A DNA stretch of 64,000 nt from contig JAGRCP010000037.1 in the NCBI GenBank assembly GCA_020433455.1, forward strand, positions 24,761 through 88,760, written 5' to 3'. Positions 33,210 through 42,579 of this stretch are shown in pieces. How positions within the stretch are numbered: the stretch's first letter is position 1; each line of letters starts with the position of its first letter. Below the pieces are notes generated by a model, which was not told where the DNA came from, searched no databases, and was given only the letters and a program-made list of their open reading frames with translations. A program made the position numbers and the translations under genes. Source of the stretch: Caldilineaceae bacterium. GTDB lineage: Bacteria > Chloroflexota > Anaerolineae > Caldilineales > Caldilineaceae.

Positions 33210-35510
33210 ATGCGCGCCCGCTCGTCCGACCGTCTGGAATGGCTGCTTTTGACCGCGATTCTGCTCCTCGCAGCCGGGTTGCGCCTGGGCGGGATCGATC
33301 ACGCCAGCCTCTGGAGCGACGAAGGCAACACCTGGGCGCTGGTTCAGCGCAGCTTTGGTGAGATCGCGCGGGATGCCGCGGCCGATATTCATCCGCCGGG
33401 CTACTACTGGCTGCTCAAGCTTTGGAGCCTGCTGTTCGGAACCGGCGCCGCGGCCTTGCGCAGCTTCTCGGCCGCGGCGGGCGTGGCGCTGGTCTTCGTC
33501 ACCTATCGCCTGGGCTCGCTCCTTCCGAATCCGCGCAGAGCCTCAGACGGCCTGGCCTGGACCGGCCTGTTGGCTGCGTTTTTGGCTGCACTCAATCCCT
33601 TCCAGATTTTTTATAGCCAGGAAGCGCGCATGTACGCACTCCTGGCGCTGGAGAGCGCGCTGCTTTTCTGGGCGCTTTTTGCCCTGTTGGATGCCCCGGA
33701 CCGGAGGCAAGGCCGCTTGATCGGTCCCGGGATCGCGTTCGCGCTCGCCGGCGCCGCGGGCTTATGGACCCACTACAGCTTTCCCGTCGTCCTCGTGGCT
33801 GCAGGCGTTACGTTTCTGGTTGATTGGTTTGGCCGCGGAAGAAGTGGAGAGGCGCGTCGGCAAGAACTGCTGCGCTTTGCCTTGCTCAGCGCGCTCATCG
33901 TTGCGAGTTTCCTGCCCTGGTTGCCCATCGCCGTGACGCGTATCCGCCATTGGCCCCAGGGCGGCGAAGCCGTAGCCTGGCGCGACGGCATGGAATTGAC
34001 CATGCAGACCCTCCTCTTTGGTCCGCTGCGCGACTTGCCGACGCCCCTCTGGCCGTGGCTGACCGCTGCCGCGCTGTTGCCGCTGCTGGGCATTGCCTCC
34101 CTGCGCCGGGACCGTCATGTTGTTGGATTAGCCGTCTGGCTCCTGGCGCCCATTGCCCTCATGGCCGGATTGGGGCTCTTTAGCGACGCCTTTCTCAAAT
34201 TCCTGCTCATCGCTTCGGCTCCCTGGTGCCTGCTTGTGGCCGCCGCGGCCGGCCTGATGCGGCTGCACTGGCTGTGGCGGGGCGGGGTTGCGCTCTTTGC
34301 TCTGGCCATTGCCCTCTTAACGCTGCCCGACTATTATCAGTCCGCCACCGCGCGGGACAATTACGCGGGCGTGGCCCGCCTCATCGCGGTTCAGGGCGAT
34401 CCTGCCCAGGATGTGGTGGTGCTGGACGCGCCGGGTCAGCAGGAGGTTTGGGACTATTACGATCCCGGCTTGCCTGTACTGGCCCTGCCCGCGGCACGTC
34501 CGGCCGACCGGGCCGCAACAGAAGCCGCACTGGCTGCGGGTACGGACGGCGCGCGTACCGTCTACGCCCTTTTTTGGGCTACGGATGAAGCCGACCCCCA
34601 ACATATCGTAGAAGAATGGCTGGATCAACATGCGTTCAAGGGCGTGGAAAGCTGGCAGGGCAACTTGCGCTTTGTCGCCTACACCTTGCCCCAAGGCGAC
34701 CCGATCTGCACCCGTTTGGAACCGGCGGCAGCATTCGGCGAGGTAATCGCGCTGGATGAGTGGTGCGTTGCCCAGGCGAGCCAGCCGGCTGACGGCCGTG
34801 CGTTGCCCATTACCCTTCACTGGCGAGCATTGGACGCGACCAATACGCGCTACAAAATTTCGGTCCAGCTATTGGACGGCGCTCGCCAGGTCGTGGCCCA
34901 GCATGACGGTGAACCGGCCGGCGGTTCCCGCCCCACCGACGGCTGGACCCCCGATCAGGCGATCACCGACAACCACGGCCTGGCCCTGCCGCCGGGCACG
35001 CCGCCGGGTGACTATCGCCTGGCCGTCGCGGTGTATGATCCGGCCAGTGGCGACCGTTTGGTCACCTCTGCGGGCGATCTGGCTGAACTGGGCGATGTAG
35101 CCGTTGTCTCGCCGGCCGAACCGCCGTCTCCTGCGCTGCTGAGCATGGAGGAGAGAGTCAATCGTCCACTGGGACCCGTGACGCTGTTGGGCTATGATCA
35201 GCACAAGCTGGGCTATGCTCATGCCCCGGGCACGCCCCTCGCGCCGGGTGACGCAGTTGAGTTCCTCTTCTACTGGCAAGCGCCGGATCCCTTGCCCGCC
35301 GATTGGCCGCCCGCCCAGACCTTCACTCTGGCCCTGGGCGGCGAGCAGCTAATCGCTCCTTTAGCCGGATCGGCTCTGCCCACCGTCGATTGGCAACCGG
35401 GAGAGTTGGTGCGGGTTACCGTGCGGCTCCCCTTTGACGGCGCGGATCGTCGGGCCCTGCTGTCTGTGGGGGCGGATCAGATCCGGCTCAAGCGCTTGCC
35501 GGTGGAGTAG
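33210..35510 (+). CDS. Membrane glycosyltransferase, ArnT/PMT (GT83-like) family
   Basis: A 766-residue protein. The first ~400 residues hold about ten membrane spans. LWSDEGNTWALVQRS near the start and HPPGYYWLL carry the acidic and HPP motifs typical of ArnT/PMT-type lipid-linked sugar transferases. The last ~300 residues are a periplasmic or extracellular beta-rich region with two similar modules (PITLHWRALDATNTRYKIS and VEFLFYWQAPDPLP are paired elements). It probably moves a sugar from a polyprenyl carrier to a surface acceptor. It is operonic with the preceding glycoside hydrolase. Confidence 0.78.
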   Translation: MRARSSDRLEWLLLTAILLLAAGLRLGGIDHASLWSDEGNTWALVQRSFGEIARDAAADIHPPGYYWLLKLWSLLFGTGAAALRSFSAAAGVALVFVTYRLGSLLPNPRRASDGLAWTGLLAAFLAALNPFQIFYSQEARMYALLALESALLFWALFALLDAPDRRQGRLIGPGIAFALAGAAGLWTHYSFPVVLVAAGVTFLVDWFGRGRSGEARRQELLRFALLSALIVASFLPWLPIAVTRIRHWPQGGEAVAWRDGMELTMQTLLFGPLRDLPTPLWPWLTAAALLPLLGIASLRRDRHVVGLAVWLLAPIALMAGLGLFSDAFLKFLLIASAPWCLLVAAAAGLMRLHWLWRGGVALFALAIALLTLPDYYQSATARDNYAGVARLIAVQGDPAQDVVVLDAPGQQEVWDYYDPGLPVLALPAARPADRAATEAALAAGTDGARTVYALFWATDEADPQHIVEEWLDQHAFKGVESWQGNLRFVAYTLPQGDPICTRLEPAAAFGEVIALDEWCVAQASQPADGRALPITLHWRALDATNTRYKISVQLLDGARQVVAQHDGEPAGGSRPTDGWTPDQAITDNHGLALPPGTPPGDYRLAVAVYDPASGDRLVTSAGDLAELGDVAVVSPAEPPSPALLSMEERVNRPLGPVTLLGYDQHKLGYAHAPGTPLAPGDAVEFLFYWQAPDPLPADWPPAQTFTLALGGEQLIAPLAGSALPTVDWQPGELVRVTVRLPFDGADRRALLSVGADQIRLKRLPVE

Positions 35511-35708
35511 GGATTCTGAGTTGGTGAAGGCTGGATAAGGAACACCGGCGAGCATGAATTGCCGGGTTTTGCGAGGATAGTTGGTTCAAGCTGGAAGCCT
35601 GTGCTATGTTGTATTTGTTTAGATATCCGATCGCTTGGTTTCGTTCTCTACAAATCCGGTAGCCGTTGGTGATGACGCAACGCCTTTTCCCCGATAAGGT
35701 ATAGCAAT

Positions 35709-36548
35709 ATGTCAAAAGAATACATCATTTACGCTGACGAGTCTGATAAAAAGGGGCGCTACTTCTCAAATTTTTACGGAGGAGTTTTGCTTCGCTCGAA
35801 CCATATCGAACAGGTTCGAATGCAGTTGCAATCCGCAAAAGAAGCGCAGAACCTTTTTCATGAAATCAAGTGGAGTAAGGTAACCGGGCAATACCTGCAC
35901 AAATATCAGTCGGTTATGGATGTATTTTTTAATTTGGTCGCCAAGGACCAAATTAAGGTGCGTATTATGTTTACCCAAAACGCCCGAATTCCTCCTTCCT
36001 TAACGCATTATCAACAAGAGCATGCGTATCATCTCCTCTACTATCAATTTATAAAGCATGCTTTTGGCTTGCAATATTGCGCTAATCCAATATCCCCGGT
36101 TTTTCTTCGCCTCCTGATTGATAATATGCCTCATTCCCGTGAAAAGAACGAACAATTTGCGGGGTATTTGCTGGGGTTACAGGATAGTCCGGAATTTCGA
36201 CGTCAGGGAATTCAAATTCGGCGTAGCGACATTAATGAAGTCGATTCGCATGCTCACGTTCCACTTCAGTATTTGGATATTGTTCTTGGTGCGATGCAAT
36301 TTCGTCTTAATGATAAACACAAAGATAAGCCCAACGGGGCGTGGCGTCGTGGGAATCGCACCATAGCAAAGGAGCGGCTATACAAACATATACACACTCG
36401 CATCCGGGAAATTTACCCTGGTTTTAATATCGGAGTTTCTACGGGAATACAAGGAGATATCTCTAATCGTTGGCATCATCCATATCGGCACTGGCTTTTT
36501 AAGCCTAAGGCGCATCGTATGGACAGTGAACAAACGAAAAAGAAATAG
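35709..36548 (+). CDS. DUF3800 protein
   Basis: A 279-residue protein starting YIIYADESDKKGRYFSNFYGG, the acidic opening motif (DES) of DUF3800, an RNase H-like fold. HEIKWSKVTG and a later Asp (LLIDNMPHSR) and Asp-rich ending (YLDIVLGAMQF) complete the usual set of acidic positions. The gene is clearly AT-richer than its neighbours and uses different codons, a sign of recent transfer. DUF3800 genes are often found in mobile and defence regions, but no other such gene is adjacent here. Confidence 0.8.
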   Translation: MSKEYIIYADESDKKGRYFSNFYGGVLLRSNHIEQVRMQLQSAKEAQNLFHEIKWSKVTGQYLHKYQSVMDVFFNLVAKDQIKVRIMFTQNARIPPSLTHYQQEHAYHLLYYQFIKHAFGLQYCANPISPVFLRLLIDNMPHSREKNEQFAGYLLGLQDSPEFRRQGIQIRRSDINEVDSHAHVPLQYLDIVLGAMQFRLNDKHKDKPNGAWRRGNRTIAKERLYKHIHTRIREIYPGFNIGVSTGIQGDISNRWHHPYRHWLFKPKAHRMDSEQTKKK

Positions 36549-36678
36549 GCCCCATTCCTGCTATGCTGACCGACGTACGATCAGCGAGCCCCACGTGGCA
36601 CGTGAGATTTCGCAAAGAATAGAGCCCTATACAGAAAGAATAGCATAAGTTAGGAGATTGTCAATACTCTTTTTTATA

Positions 36679-36720
36679 CGGAACAGAGCCCCTTATCTTT
36701 TGACCAGGGGCTCTGTTCCG
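36679..36720. repeat. 14-bp inverted repeat after the DUF3800 gene
   Basis: CGGAACAGAGCCCC (36679-36692) pairs exactly with GGGGCTCTGTTCCG (36707-36720), loop 14. A T-run precedes it rather than following it, so it is not a standard terminator for the plus strand. It may mark the edge of the AT-rich insertion. Confidence 0.5.
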
Positions 36721-36825
36721 GTGCATACTCTTTGGTTGTTTTATGCTGAGGCAATGATGCCGGCGCCTGAACATTGCCGGCGTCAGGGCGAAAAATCAAA
36801 CTTTATTTGAAGGACCAGGATTCTA

Positions 36826-37605
36826 ATGCCTACGATTCTTGTAACCAACGATGACGGCGTATACTCGCCCGGCCTGCTGGCGTTGACCCAGCGGCTGCGC
36901 AATATTGGCCGGGTGATGGTGCTGGCGCCCGAGCGCAACTGGAGCGCTTCCAGCCACGCCAAAACCATGCAGCAGCCCGTGCGCGTCCATCCTGTGGTTT
37001 TGCAGGACGGCAGCGAGGCTTTCGCGACCACCGGCAGCCCTACCGACTGCGTTGCACTGGCCGCGGCGGGCGTTTTGGACGCGGTTCCGGACCTGGTTGT
37101 CTCCGGCATCAACGCCGGCCACAATATGGGGATCGACATCAGCTACAGCGGTACCGTCGCCTGCGCCAAGGAGGCGGCCGTCAAGCGCATCCCGGGCATT
37201 GCCATGAGCACTGTCCATCCCCTTGAAGTGGATTTTGATATCCGCGTGCTGTTGGAAAAGACGGCGGAGATCGCGGCTCGGATCAGCCGGGTTGTGCTGG
37301 CCCGCGGCTTGCCGCCCGACACGCTGCTCAATGTCAACGTGCCCGGCGCTGAGCCGGACGCGATCAAGGGAATGCACATCACGCGTATGGGCCATCGCCG
37401 CTACGATGCGGACGAGGTCATTGAGCGCACGGATCCCTATGGCGTACCCTATTACTGGCTGGGCGGCTCACGCCCTCAGGACGTGCTGGATGACGGAACG
37501 GACGTGGGCGCGGTGGCCAATGGCTACGTCAGCGTTACGCCGATCACCCTTGACATGACAGCGTACGGCTTTCTGGATGCCCTGCGCGAATGGAAACTGG
37601 AATAA
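36826..37605 (+). CDS. surE: 5'/3'-nucleotidase SurE
   Basis: A 259-residue metal-dependent nucleoside monophosphatase of stationary-phase survival. VTNDDGVYSPG gives the DD metal pair, APERNWSASSHAKT the conserved Ser/Asn region, and SGINAGHNMGIDISYSGTVACAKEA the family signature. Length is normal. Its stop overlaps the next start (TAATG), coupling it to a PH-like membrane protein. Confidence 0.9.
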   Translation: MPTILVTNDDGVYSPGLLALTQRLRNIGRVMVLAPERNWSASSHAKTMQQPVRVHPVVLQDGSEAFATTGSPTDCVALAAAGVLDAVPDLVVSGINAGHNMGIDISYSGTVACAKEAAVKRIPGIAMSTVHPLEVDFDIRVLLEKTAEIAARISRVVLARGLPPDTLLNVNVPGAEPDAIKGMHITRMGHRRYDADEVIERTDPYGVPYYWLGGSRPQDVLDDGTDVGAVANGYVSVTPITLDMTAYGFLDALREWKLE

Positions 37606-38495
37606 TGATCTTTTCCCCGCCGGCTCGCCGCGTCCCGTGGGAGAGTCTGATCGTCTGCATTTGGAGTCTCATTATTGACGGGCTGTTGCTGCTGTGGGCT
37701 GCCCGTCGGCCCATCGATTGGCTCAAGTTCGCCCTGATTTTTGTCGTGCTGGCCTCTCTTCCCTTTCTGCTTCATTTGGCCTATCGCACATGGGCGGCGT
37801 TGACGCTGGAATATCAGGTGGACCGCAATGCAGTTACCATTCGCTGGGCGGGCGCGCGGCAGATCATCCCGCTCCACGCGATCCGCCGGGTGATCCGCGG
37901 CGGGCTGCAGGACCTGAGCGCTCCCCGCCGCCTGGATTGGCCGGCCGAGGATATCCGCCGAAGCCAGGCGTTGGGGCTGCTCAATGTGCGCATGTTGGCC
38001 GCCCGTCCCCTGGAGGAATGTCTTCTGCTGGAGACGACCGACGGCGTCTATGCCCTCTCCCCCGCGGCCGAGGATGAGTTCCTGGACGCGCTGCAAGCCC
38101 GTTATCGCTTCGGTCCCTCCCGCTCGGTTGAGATGAGCCGGGAATATACGACGCGTTTGGGTGAATTCTTCAGCGCCAATCCAGCGGGACTTGTGCTGCT
38201 GATTGGGGGGCTGGCAGGCGTTCTGGCCCTGGCAGGCTTGCTCATGGTGCGCTTTCCCGGCCTGCCCGACGAGCTGGTGATGCAGGTGAATTCCGACGGT
38301 CTGCCTCTTTCCGTCCGCAGCAAGGACGCTCTTTTCCTGCTGCCGGCTATGGGGTTTCTGGCCTGGCTGTTGAACAGCGTAGCGGGCCTGTGGCTGGCTG
38401 CCCGGGGCCAGGCCGTGGCCGCCTATCTGCTGTGGGGCGGAACGATTGTCGTACAGCTTTTTTCCCTGTTGGCTCTCTTTAGCCTGCTGCCCTGA
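37605..38495 (+). CDS. Membrane protein with bacterial PH-like domain
   Basis: A 296-residue protein: two N-terminal membrane helices, a PH-like beta domain (about residues 65-165; VDRNAVTIRWAGARQIIPL is the typical opening and SRSVEM the end), then three C-terminal helices. Such proteins are common membrane proteins of unknown role. The ATG overlaps the surE stop as TAATG, so translation is coupled. No enzymatic motif is seen. Confidence 0.65.
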   Translation: MIFSPPARRVPWESLIVCIWSLIIDGLLLLWAARRPIDWLKFALIFVVLASLPFLLHLAYRTWAALTLEYQVDRNAVTIRWAGARQIIPLHAIRRVIRGGLQDLSAPRRLDWPAEDIRRSQALGLLNVRMLAARPLEECLLLETTDGVYALSPAAEDEFLDALQARYRFGPSRSVEMSREYTTRLGEFFSANPAGLVLLIGGLAGVLALAGLLMVRFPGLPDELVMQVNSDGLPLSVRSKDALFLLPAMGFLAWLLNSVAGLWLAARGQAVAAYLLWGGTIVVQLFSLLALFSLLP

Positions 38496-38582
38496 CCGCC
38501 TGCACTGTGGCCTTGAAACGGGTCGGCGCAAACGCCCGGCTGAACCGGAATTTGCGCTGATTCATCCGCCTTATGGGCGCTG

Positions 38583-38591
38583 TGGTAGAAT
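38583..38591 (+). promoter_or_regulatory. Possible extended -10 promoter of the GT2 gene
   Basis: TG-G-TAGAAT, about 145 bases before the start. No convincing -35 is visible. Confidence 0.3.
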
Positions 38592-38734
38592 CGAGGCTCG
38601 TCTATAGTTGGCGGGGGCGTGAGTCGTAAATTCTGACGGAACAGGCCGACAGTTTTTACCCGAGACAAGACATTCTAATTTCCGTCCCTGAGAGCCAAGC
38701 CTGATTATTGATCATATGCCAGGAATTTAGCTAC

Positions 38735-39544
38735 GTGACGCAACACGAGCAGCCGTTTGTCAGCATCATCATCCCCGCTTTCAATGAAGAGCAGCGCCTG
38801 CCGCCTACGCTGACCCGCGTGGCGAATTTTTTGCGCAGCCAGCCTTACGCTGCCGAAGTAATTGTGGTGGAGAACGGCTCGACCGATGACACGTCCGGCG
38901 TGGTCGAACGGTTTGAGCGTGAGGAAGTGACGGCTGCGGATCCCTTCACCGTGCGCCTCCTGCATAGCAAACCGGGCAAGGGTGCGGCGGTCAAGCTGGG
39001 CATGCTGGCCGGGCGCGGCGAGTTTCTGGTGATTTCCGACACCGATCTGGCTGTGCCCATTGAGGAATTGAATAATTTCCTGCCGCCTGTCGTGCCCCGC
39101 CGCAACTATGCCATCACTATTGCCAGCCGGGAGATTCCCGGCGCGGTGCGCCATGGCGAACCGGCTTATCGCCACGTCATGGGGCGAGTCTTCAATTTTC
39201 TGGTGCGGGTGCTGGCCGTTCACAATATCCAGGATACCCAGTGCGGCTTTAAGTGTTTCTCCCAGCGGGCCGCGCACCAGGTTTTTCCCCTCCAGACGAT
39301 TGACGGCTGGGGCTTTGATGTAGAAGTGCTCTATATCGCCCAGCGTCACAATCTGCCCATCGTCGAAATCCCCGTCAACTGGTATTATGGCGCAGACAGC
39401 CGCGTCTCGCCCCTGCGCGACACCATCAACATGTTGAAAGAGTTACTGCTCATCCGCCGCAACGGACGCAAGGGCCTCTACGATGAGTTGCCCGCCTCGT
39501 CCCCTGTGGATGAATCCGTTACCGATGAATTCTTCATGGCCTGA
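38735..39544 (+). CDS. GT2 glycosyltransferase, dolichyl-phosphate-glucose-synthase-like
   Basis: A 269-residue GT-A fold enzyme. VSIIIPAFNEEQRLP and VVENGSTDDT bind the nucleotide sugar, DTDLA is the DxD-like metal site, and TQCGFKCFSQRAA is typical of DPM1/ALG5-type polyprenyl-phosphate sugar transferases. It has no membrane tail of its own. It probably makes a polyprenyl-phosphate sugar that ArnT/PMT-type enzymes (such as that at 33210) use. GTG at 38735 is chosen because AGGAA lies nine to ten bases upstream; a TTG nine codons earlier is less likely. The 3' end overlaps the convergent protease gene by 67 bases. Confidence 0.82.
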   Translation: MTQHEQPFVSIIIPAFNEEQRLPPTLTRVANFLRSQPYAAEVIVVENGSTDDTSGVVERFEREEVTAADPFTVRLLHSKPGKGAAVKLGMLAGRGEFLVISDTDLAVPIEELNNFLPPVVPRRNYAITIASREIPGAVRHGEPAYRHVMGRVFNFLVRVLAVHNIQDTQCGFKCFSQRAAHQVFPLQTIDGWGFDVEVLYIAQRHNLPIVEIPVNWYYGADSRVSPLRDTINMLKELLLIRRNGRKGLYDELPASSPVDESVTDEFFMA

Positions 39545-40221
39545 TCTCTCGGCGCGCCGACCTGCTTCGCCATGATAATCTGAACCATGTTGGTCACGTA
39601 ATGGGCTGTCCACGGCAGCAGCAGCGTTCCGCCCCAAAAGAAAAGCAGTCCAAAGAGAAGGCCCGCCAGACCGGCTCCCGCCATGCCCCACAGTCCCTGG
39701 GGAGAATGGAGCGCGCCGAATAGTACGGCTGTCGCGGCCAATAGCAGCCAGCGGGGCAGCAGAGGCTCCAAACCGCCCAGGAGCAGGCTGCGAAAGAGCA
39801 ATTCTTCCATGAGGGCCACGCTCAACATGGCGATGGTTACGCCCATAAACTCGCGACCGTTGCGCGGGATGATATGCGCCAACAGGCGGTCGGAATAGAA
39901 GCGGGCTCCGCGCGTGCCCAGAAGCCGGCGGGTGCTGTCCCGGAAAACGACGGCCATTCCCACGCCGACCGCTGTGCCGCAAAGCAGGTCGCGACGTACG
40001 TGGGGCCAATCCCAGCCCAGTTGCGTTGCCGGCAGCCCGCTCAGGACGCCCAGCCCCATGGCGGCGAGAATCAAAACGATGCGCAGCGCATTCTCCTGGG
40101 GCAGCAGCAGGAGATTGCGATCCGGCGTCCACGTGCGCAGCAGGCGATTGGTCATGAGCGTGCCATAGCCCAGCAGCGCGGTGAGAACAAGGGTGAGGAT
40201 AATGAAGAGGTAGTAGCGCAT
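39478..40221 (-). CDS. CPBP-family intramembrane metalloprotease/chaperone-like protein
   Basis: A 247-residue protein with about seven spans. The CPBP (Abi) motifs are MEELLFRS (EExxxR), FGALHSP and TAHYVTN, in the right order. Members process prenylated or other membrane proteins. The last 20 residues are a polar Ser-rich tail encoded in the overlap with the convergent GT2 gene. A heptamer array begins immediately upstream of the start. Confidence 0.82.
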   Translation of the reverse strand: MRYYLFIILTLVLTALLGYGTLMTNRLLRTWTPDRNLLLLPQENALRIVLILAAMGLGVLSGLPATQLGWDWPHVRRDLLCGTAVGVGMAVVFRDSTRRLLGTRGARFYSDRLLAHIIPRNGREFMGVTIAMLSVALMEELLFRSLLLGGLEPLLPRWLLLAATAVLFGALHSPQGLWGMAGAGLAGLLFGLLFFWGGTLLLPWTAHYVTNMVQIIMAKQVGAPRDQAMKNSSVTDSSTGDEAGNSS

Positions 40222-40225
40222 GGCG

Positions 40226-40277
40226 GCAGGTAGCAGGTAGCAGGTAGCAGGTAGCAGGTGGTAAGTAGCAGGTGGCG
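40226..40277. repeat. Heptamer array GCAGGTA
   Basis: Four exact GCAGGTA units (40226-40253), a GCAGGTG unit and degenerate copies follow, just upstream of the CPBP gene. The unit differs by one base from the complement of the array at 62846-62905. Confidence 0.85.
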
Positions 40278-40373
40278 AAGATGATTATAGCTTATGTGTG
40301 GGAACATGGGGATTATGGACCACGTTACGAAGACAGGCTTGTTCGCTGGTGTGGGGAACGATAAGGGGGAGAG

Positions 40374-40832
40374 ATGAAAATCGATAAATTTACCTGGATT
40401 GTTATCATATTGATCATCGGGATTCTGGCCGCCGCCGTGGTCAGCGTGAATCGCGGCGGGAATGAGATGGACGCGGCCTATCGCACGGCGGACGATCCGA
40501 CTACGCCGATCTACAATATTTTTCTGGCGCTTCAGCAGAATGACCAGGCCGTCGCCCGGACCTACTATAGCCAGGCGGCGCTGGCCCAGTTTGACGACCC
40601 CGAGTACGGGAGCTTTTTCGGCTATTACGGCCCGGAAGACGCCCAGCGTCTGCGCATCCTCAGTACGTCCGTCAGCGATGAGAATCCGGACCTGGCTTAC
40701 GTGACCTTTGCCGTCGATAATTACCGCAACGGAGGTCCCTTCGGCAGCGGTTCCACCTACACGTATGAAAATACGCTGGAGGTAATCCGGGAAGACGACG
40801 CTTGGAAAGTCAACAGCGCGTCTGCGTTTTAG
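40374..40832 (+). CDS. Small membrane-anchored NTF2-like protein
   Basis: A 152-residue protein: an N-terminal membrane helix (FTWIVIILIIGILAAAVV), then a ~110-residue domain that starts with PIYNIFLALQQNDQAVARTYYS and ends ALKVNSASAF-like (WKVNSASAF), the pattern of DUF4878/NTF2-like anchored proteins. Role unknown. GGGGGAGAG precedes the ATG. It ends six bases before the start of the next membrane protein. Confidence 0.6.
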   Translation: MKIDKFTWIVIILIIGILAAAVVSVNRGGNEMDAAYRTADDPTTPIYNIFLALQQNDQAVARTYYSQAALAQFDDPEYGSFFGYYGPEDAQRLRILSTSVSDENPDLAYVTFAVDNYRNGGPFGSGSTYTYENTLEVIREDDAWKVNSASAF

Positions 40833-40837
40833 GAAAA

Positions 40838-42559
40838 ATGCTCATGCATAATTCATCCAATTCATCCGGTTTCGATATTGGCCTGGCCGCGATTCGGCGC
40901 TTCTATTTTTACATCGTTGCGTTAATCAGCCTGACGGCCGCGCTTTTTGCCATTGACGGGTTGTTAGACATTCTCAGCGATGCCTGGCTGAACAGCGCCG
41001 GGGTCGGCGTCGGCGCGATCGGTTACCGGCGCGATATTATCGCACGTAACGGCAGCATACTGCTGGTGGCTTCGGCGGTCTTCCTCCTTCACTGGACCTA
41101 TATCCAGCAGCGGCTGAATGATGCGACGGAGCGTCATGCCGCATTGCGCAAGCTTTTCCTCTATGGCGGATTGGCCGTTGCGATTGGCTTTGCCGCCGTG
41201 CAGGGCGGCCGGCTGCTCTCCGGCGCTGCGTTCCTGGCCCTGGGCGGGCCCGAAAACCGCAGCGATATTTTGTCCGGCGGGTGGCTCCATCTTTTGCTCA
41301 TGAGCGGAGTAGGGCTGGGGCTCAGCTTTTTCCTGCAGCGCACGCTTTTGGCTGACGGCGACTACGGCCGGGAGACGACCCGAGCCGGGACCGTACGCCG
41401 TCTTTTCCAGACGATTTTGGGATTGGCCGGCCTGATTGGGCTGATTTTCGGTTCGGCCCAGGCCCTGCGAATCGTGTGGGAAATTTTGCTCAACCTGACG
41501 GATCCGGGCTTGAACATAGGCTGGTCTCAGGGGCAACTCAGCGGTGGTCTGACTGCGGCCATAATCGGCGGTCTAATCCTGCGCCTCAACGAAAGGCGCT
41601 GGCAGGCGACGATTCGCGCTAATCAGAGCGAGGCGGGGACTGCGCTGCGTCGCTTCTTTCTTTACTTTGCCGTGGTGCTCAGCGCCCTGGCCGTGCTCGC
41701 GCCGGCAGCGTTCCTGCTGCGCGAAGCGCTGCTGATCCTGTTCTTTGGTGAAGACGGCGGCACGCTGGGCGATCTCCTCCGCCGGATGGGTGAGCCGCTT
41801 AGCTTTATCCCCGCCGGCCTCATCAGTTGGTTCTGGTACCAGCGAACCCTGGTGCGGGAAGCCGAAGCGTATGGCGTCAGCCGGGAAGCCTTCATCATCC
41901 GCCGCGTCTATCATTATGCCGTGGCCGCGGTTGCGCTGGCGCTGCTCTGGTTTGGGCTGGTGGAAATTCTCAGCGCGGGGTTGGATGTCCTCTTCACGCG
42001 TTCGGGGTCGGCCGTTGGCCGCTTTTGGATTCGGCCTCTGGTCACCGGCCTGAGCCTTCTGGCCGTGAGCGTGCCGGTCTGGACCCAGCATTGGCGTACA
42101 GTCCAGCAGGCCGCCCGTCAGGATGACGCCGCGGGTCACGCCGAGCGCACCTCTCTGCCCCGCCGGCTCTATCTTTACGGCGTGGCGCTGGCGGGCGCGG
42201 TGCTGATTCTGGTCAATCTGTCCCAGGTCTTCTACCGTCTCTTCCAGCTTTTATTGGATGTAACGGGCGTGGGCTTTTTTACTTTTGAGGGCGTCAATGA
42301 ATTGGCGCGGGGCCTGGTTGCCCTGGCCTTGTGGCTGGCTCACGTCATGGCTATCCGCGCCGACGGCCGGAGCGAAGAACGGTATCGCCTGAACAACCAG
42401 GCTGCGTCGGAGCCGGAGCAGCCGGAGCATGCTGCCGCTCCCTTGCCCCATCCGCCGGCTGAGCGCCGCATCCTGGAAGAGCGCATCGCAGCCTTGGAAA
42501 AGGAGCTGTCCGCAGCCAGGGGGCAGTTGGCCGAGATGACGCGGGTGAAAAACGCGTAG
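40838..42559 (+). CDS. Multi-span membrane protein of repeated DUF5671-like units
   Basis: A 573-residue protein with about 13 membrane spans. It is made of six similar units, each starting with a basic aromatic patch and a helix (IRRFYFYIVAL, LRKLFLYGGLA, VRRLFQTILGL, LRRFFLYFAVV, IRRVYHYAVAA, LPRRLYLYGVA). This matches the DUF5671 pattern. A C-terminal coiled coil (RILEERIAALEKELSAARGQL) is cytoplasmic. Function unknown. ATG at 40838 or 40844 can be used; AGGA precedes both. Confidence 0.65.
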   Translation: MLMHNSSNSSGFDIGLAAIRRFYFYIVALISLTAALFAIDGLLDILSDAWLNSAGVGVGAIGYRRDIIARNGSILLVASAVFLLHWTYIQQRLNDATERHAALRKLFLYGGLAVAIGFAAVQGGRLLSGAAFLALGGPENRSDILSGGWLHLLLMSGVGLGLSFFLQRTLLADGDYGRETTRAGTVRRLFQTILGLAGLIGLIFGSAQALRIVWEILLNLTDPGLNIGWSQGQLSGGLTAAIIGGLILRLNERRWQATIRANQSEAGTALRRFFLYFAVVLSALAVLAPAAFLLREALLILFFGEDGGTLGDLLRRMGEPLSFIPAGLISWFWYQRTLVREAEAYGVSREAFIIRRVYHYAVAAVALALLWFGLVEILSAGLDVLFTRSGSAVGRFWIRPLVTGLSLLAVSVPVWTQHWRTVQQAARQDDAAGHAERTSLPRRLYLYGVALAGAVLILVNLSQVFYRLFQLLLDVTGVGFFTFEGVNELARGLVALALWLAHVMAIRADGRSEERYRLNNQAASEPEQPEHAAAPLPHPPAERRILEERIAALEKELSAARGQLAEMTRVKNA

Positions 42560-42579
42560 ATGTCGCGAAATTCATGAAA

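Noticed and set aside
32154..33392. Long minus-strand open frame opposite the glycoside hydrolase
   Set aside because: The plus-strand protein has both catalytic glutamates; the antisense frame has no homology features.
36679..36720. Inverted repeat as a rho-independent terminator
   Set aside because: The T-run precedes the stem on the plus strand and is not downstream on either strand, so only an inverted repeat is claimed.
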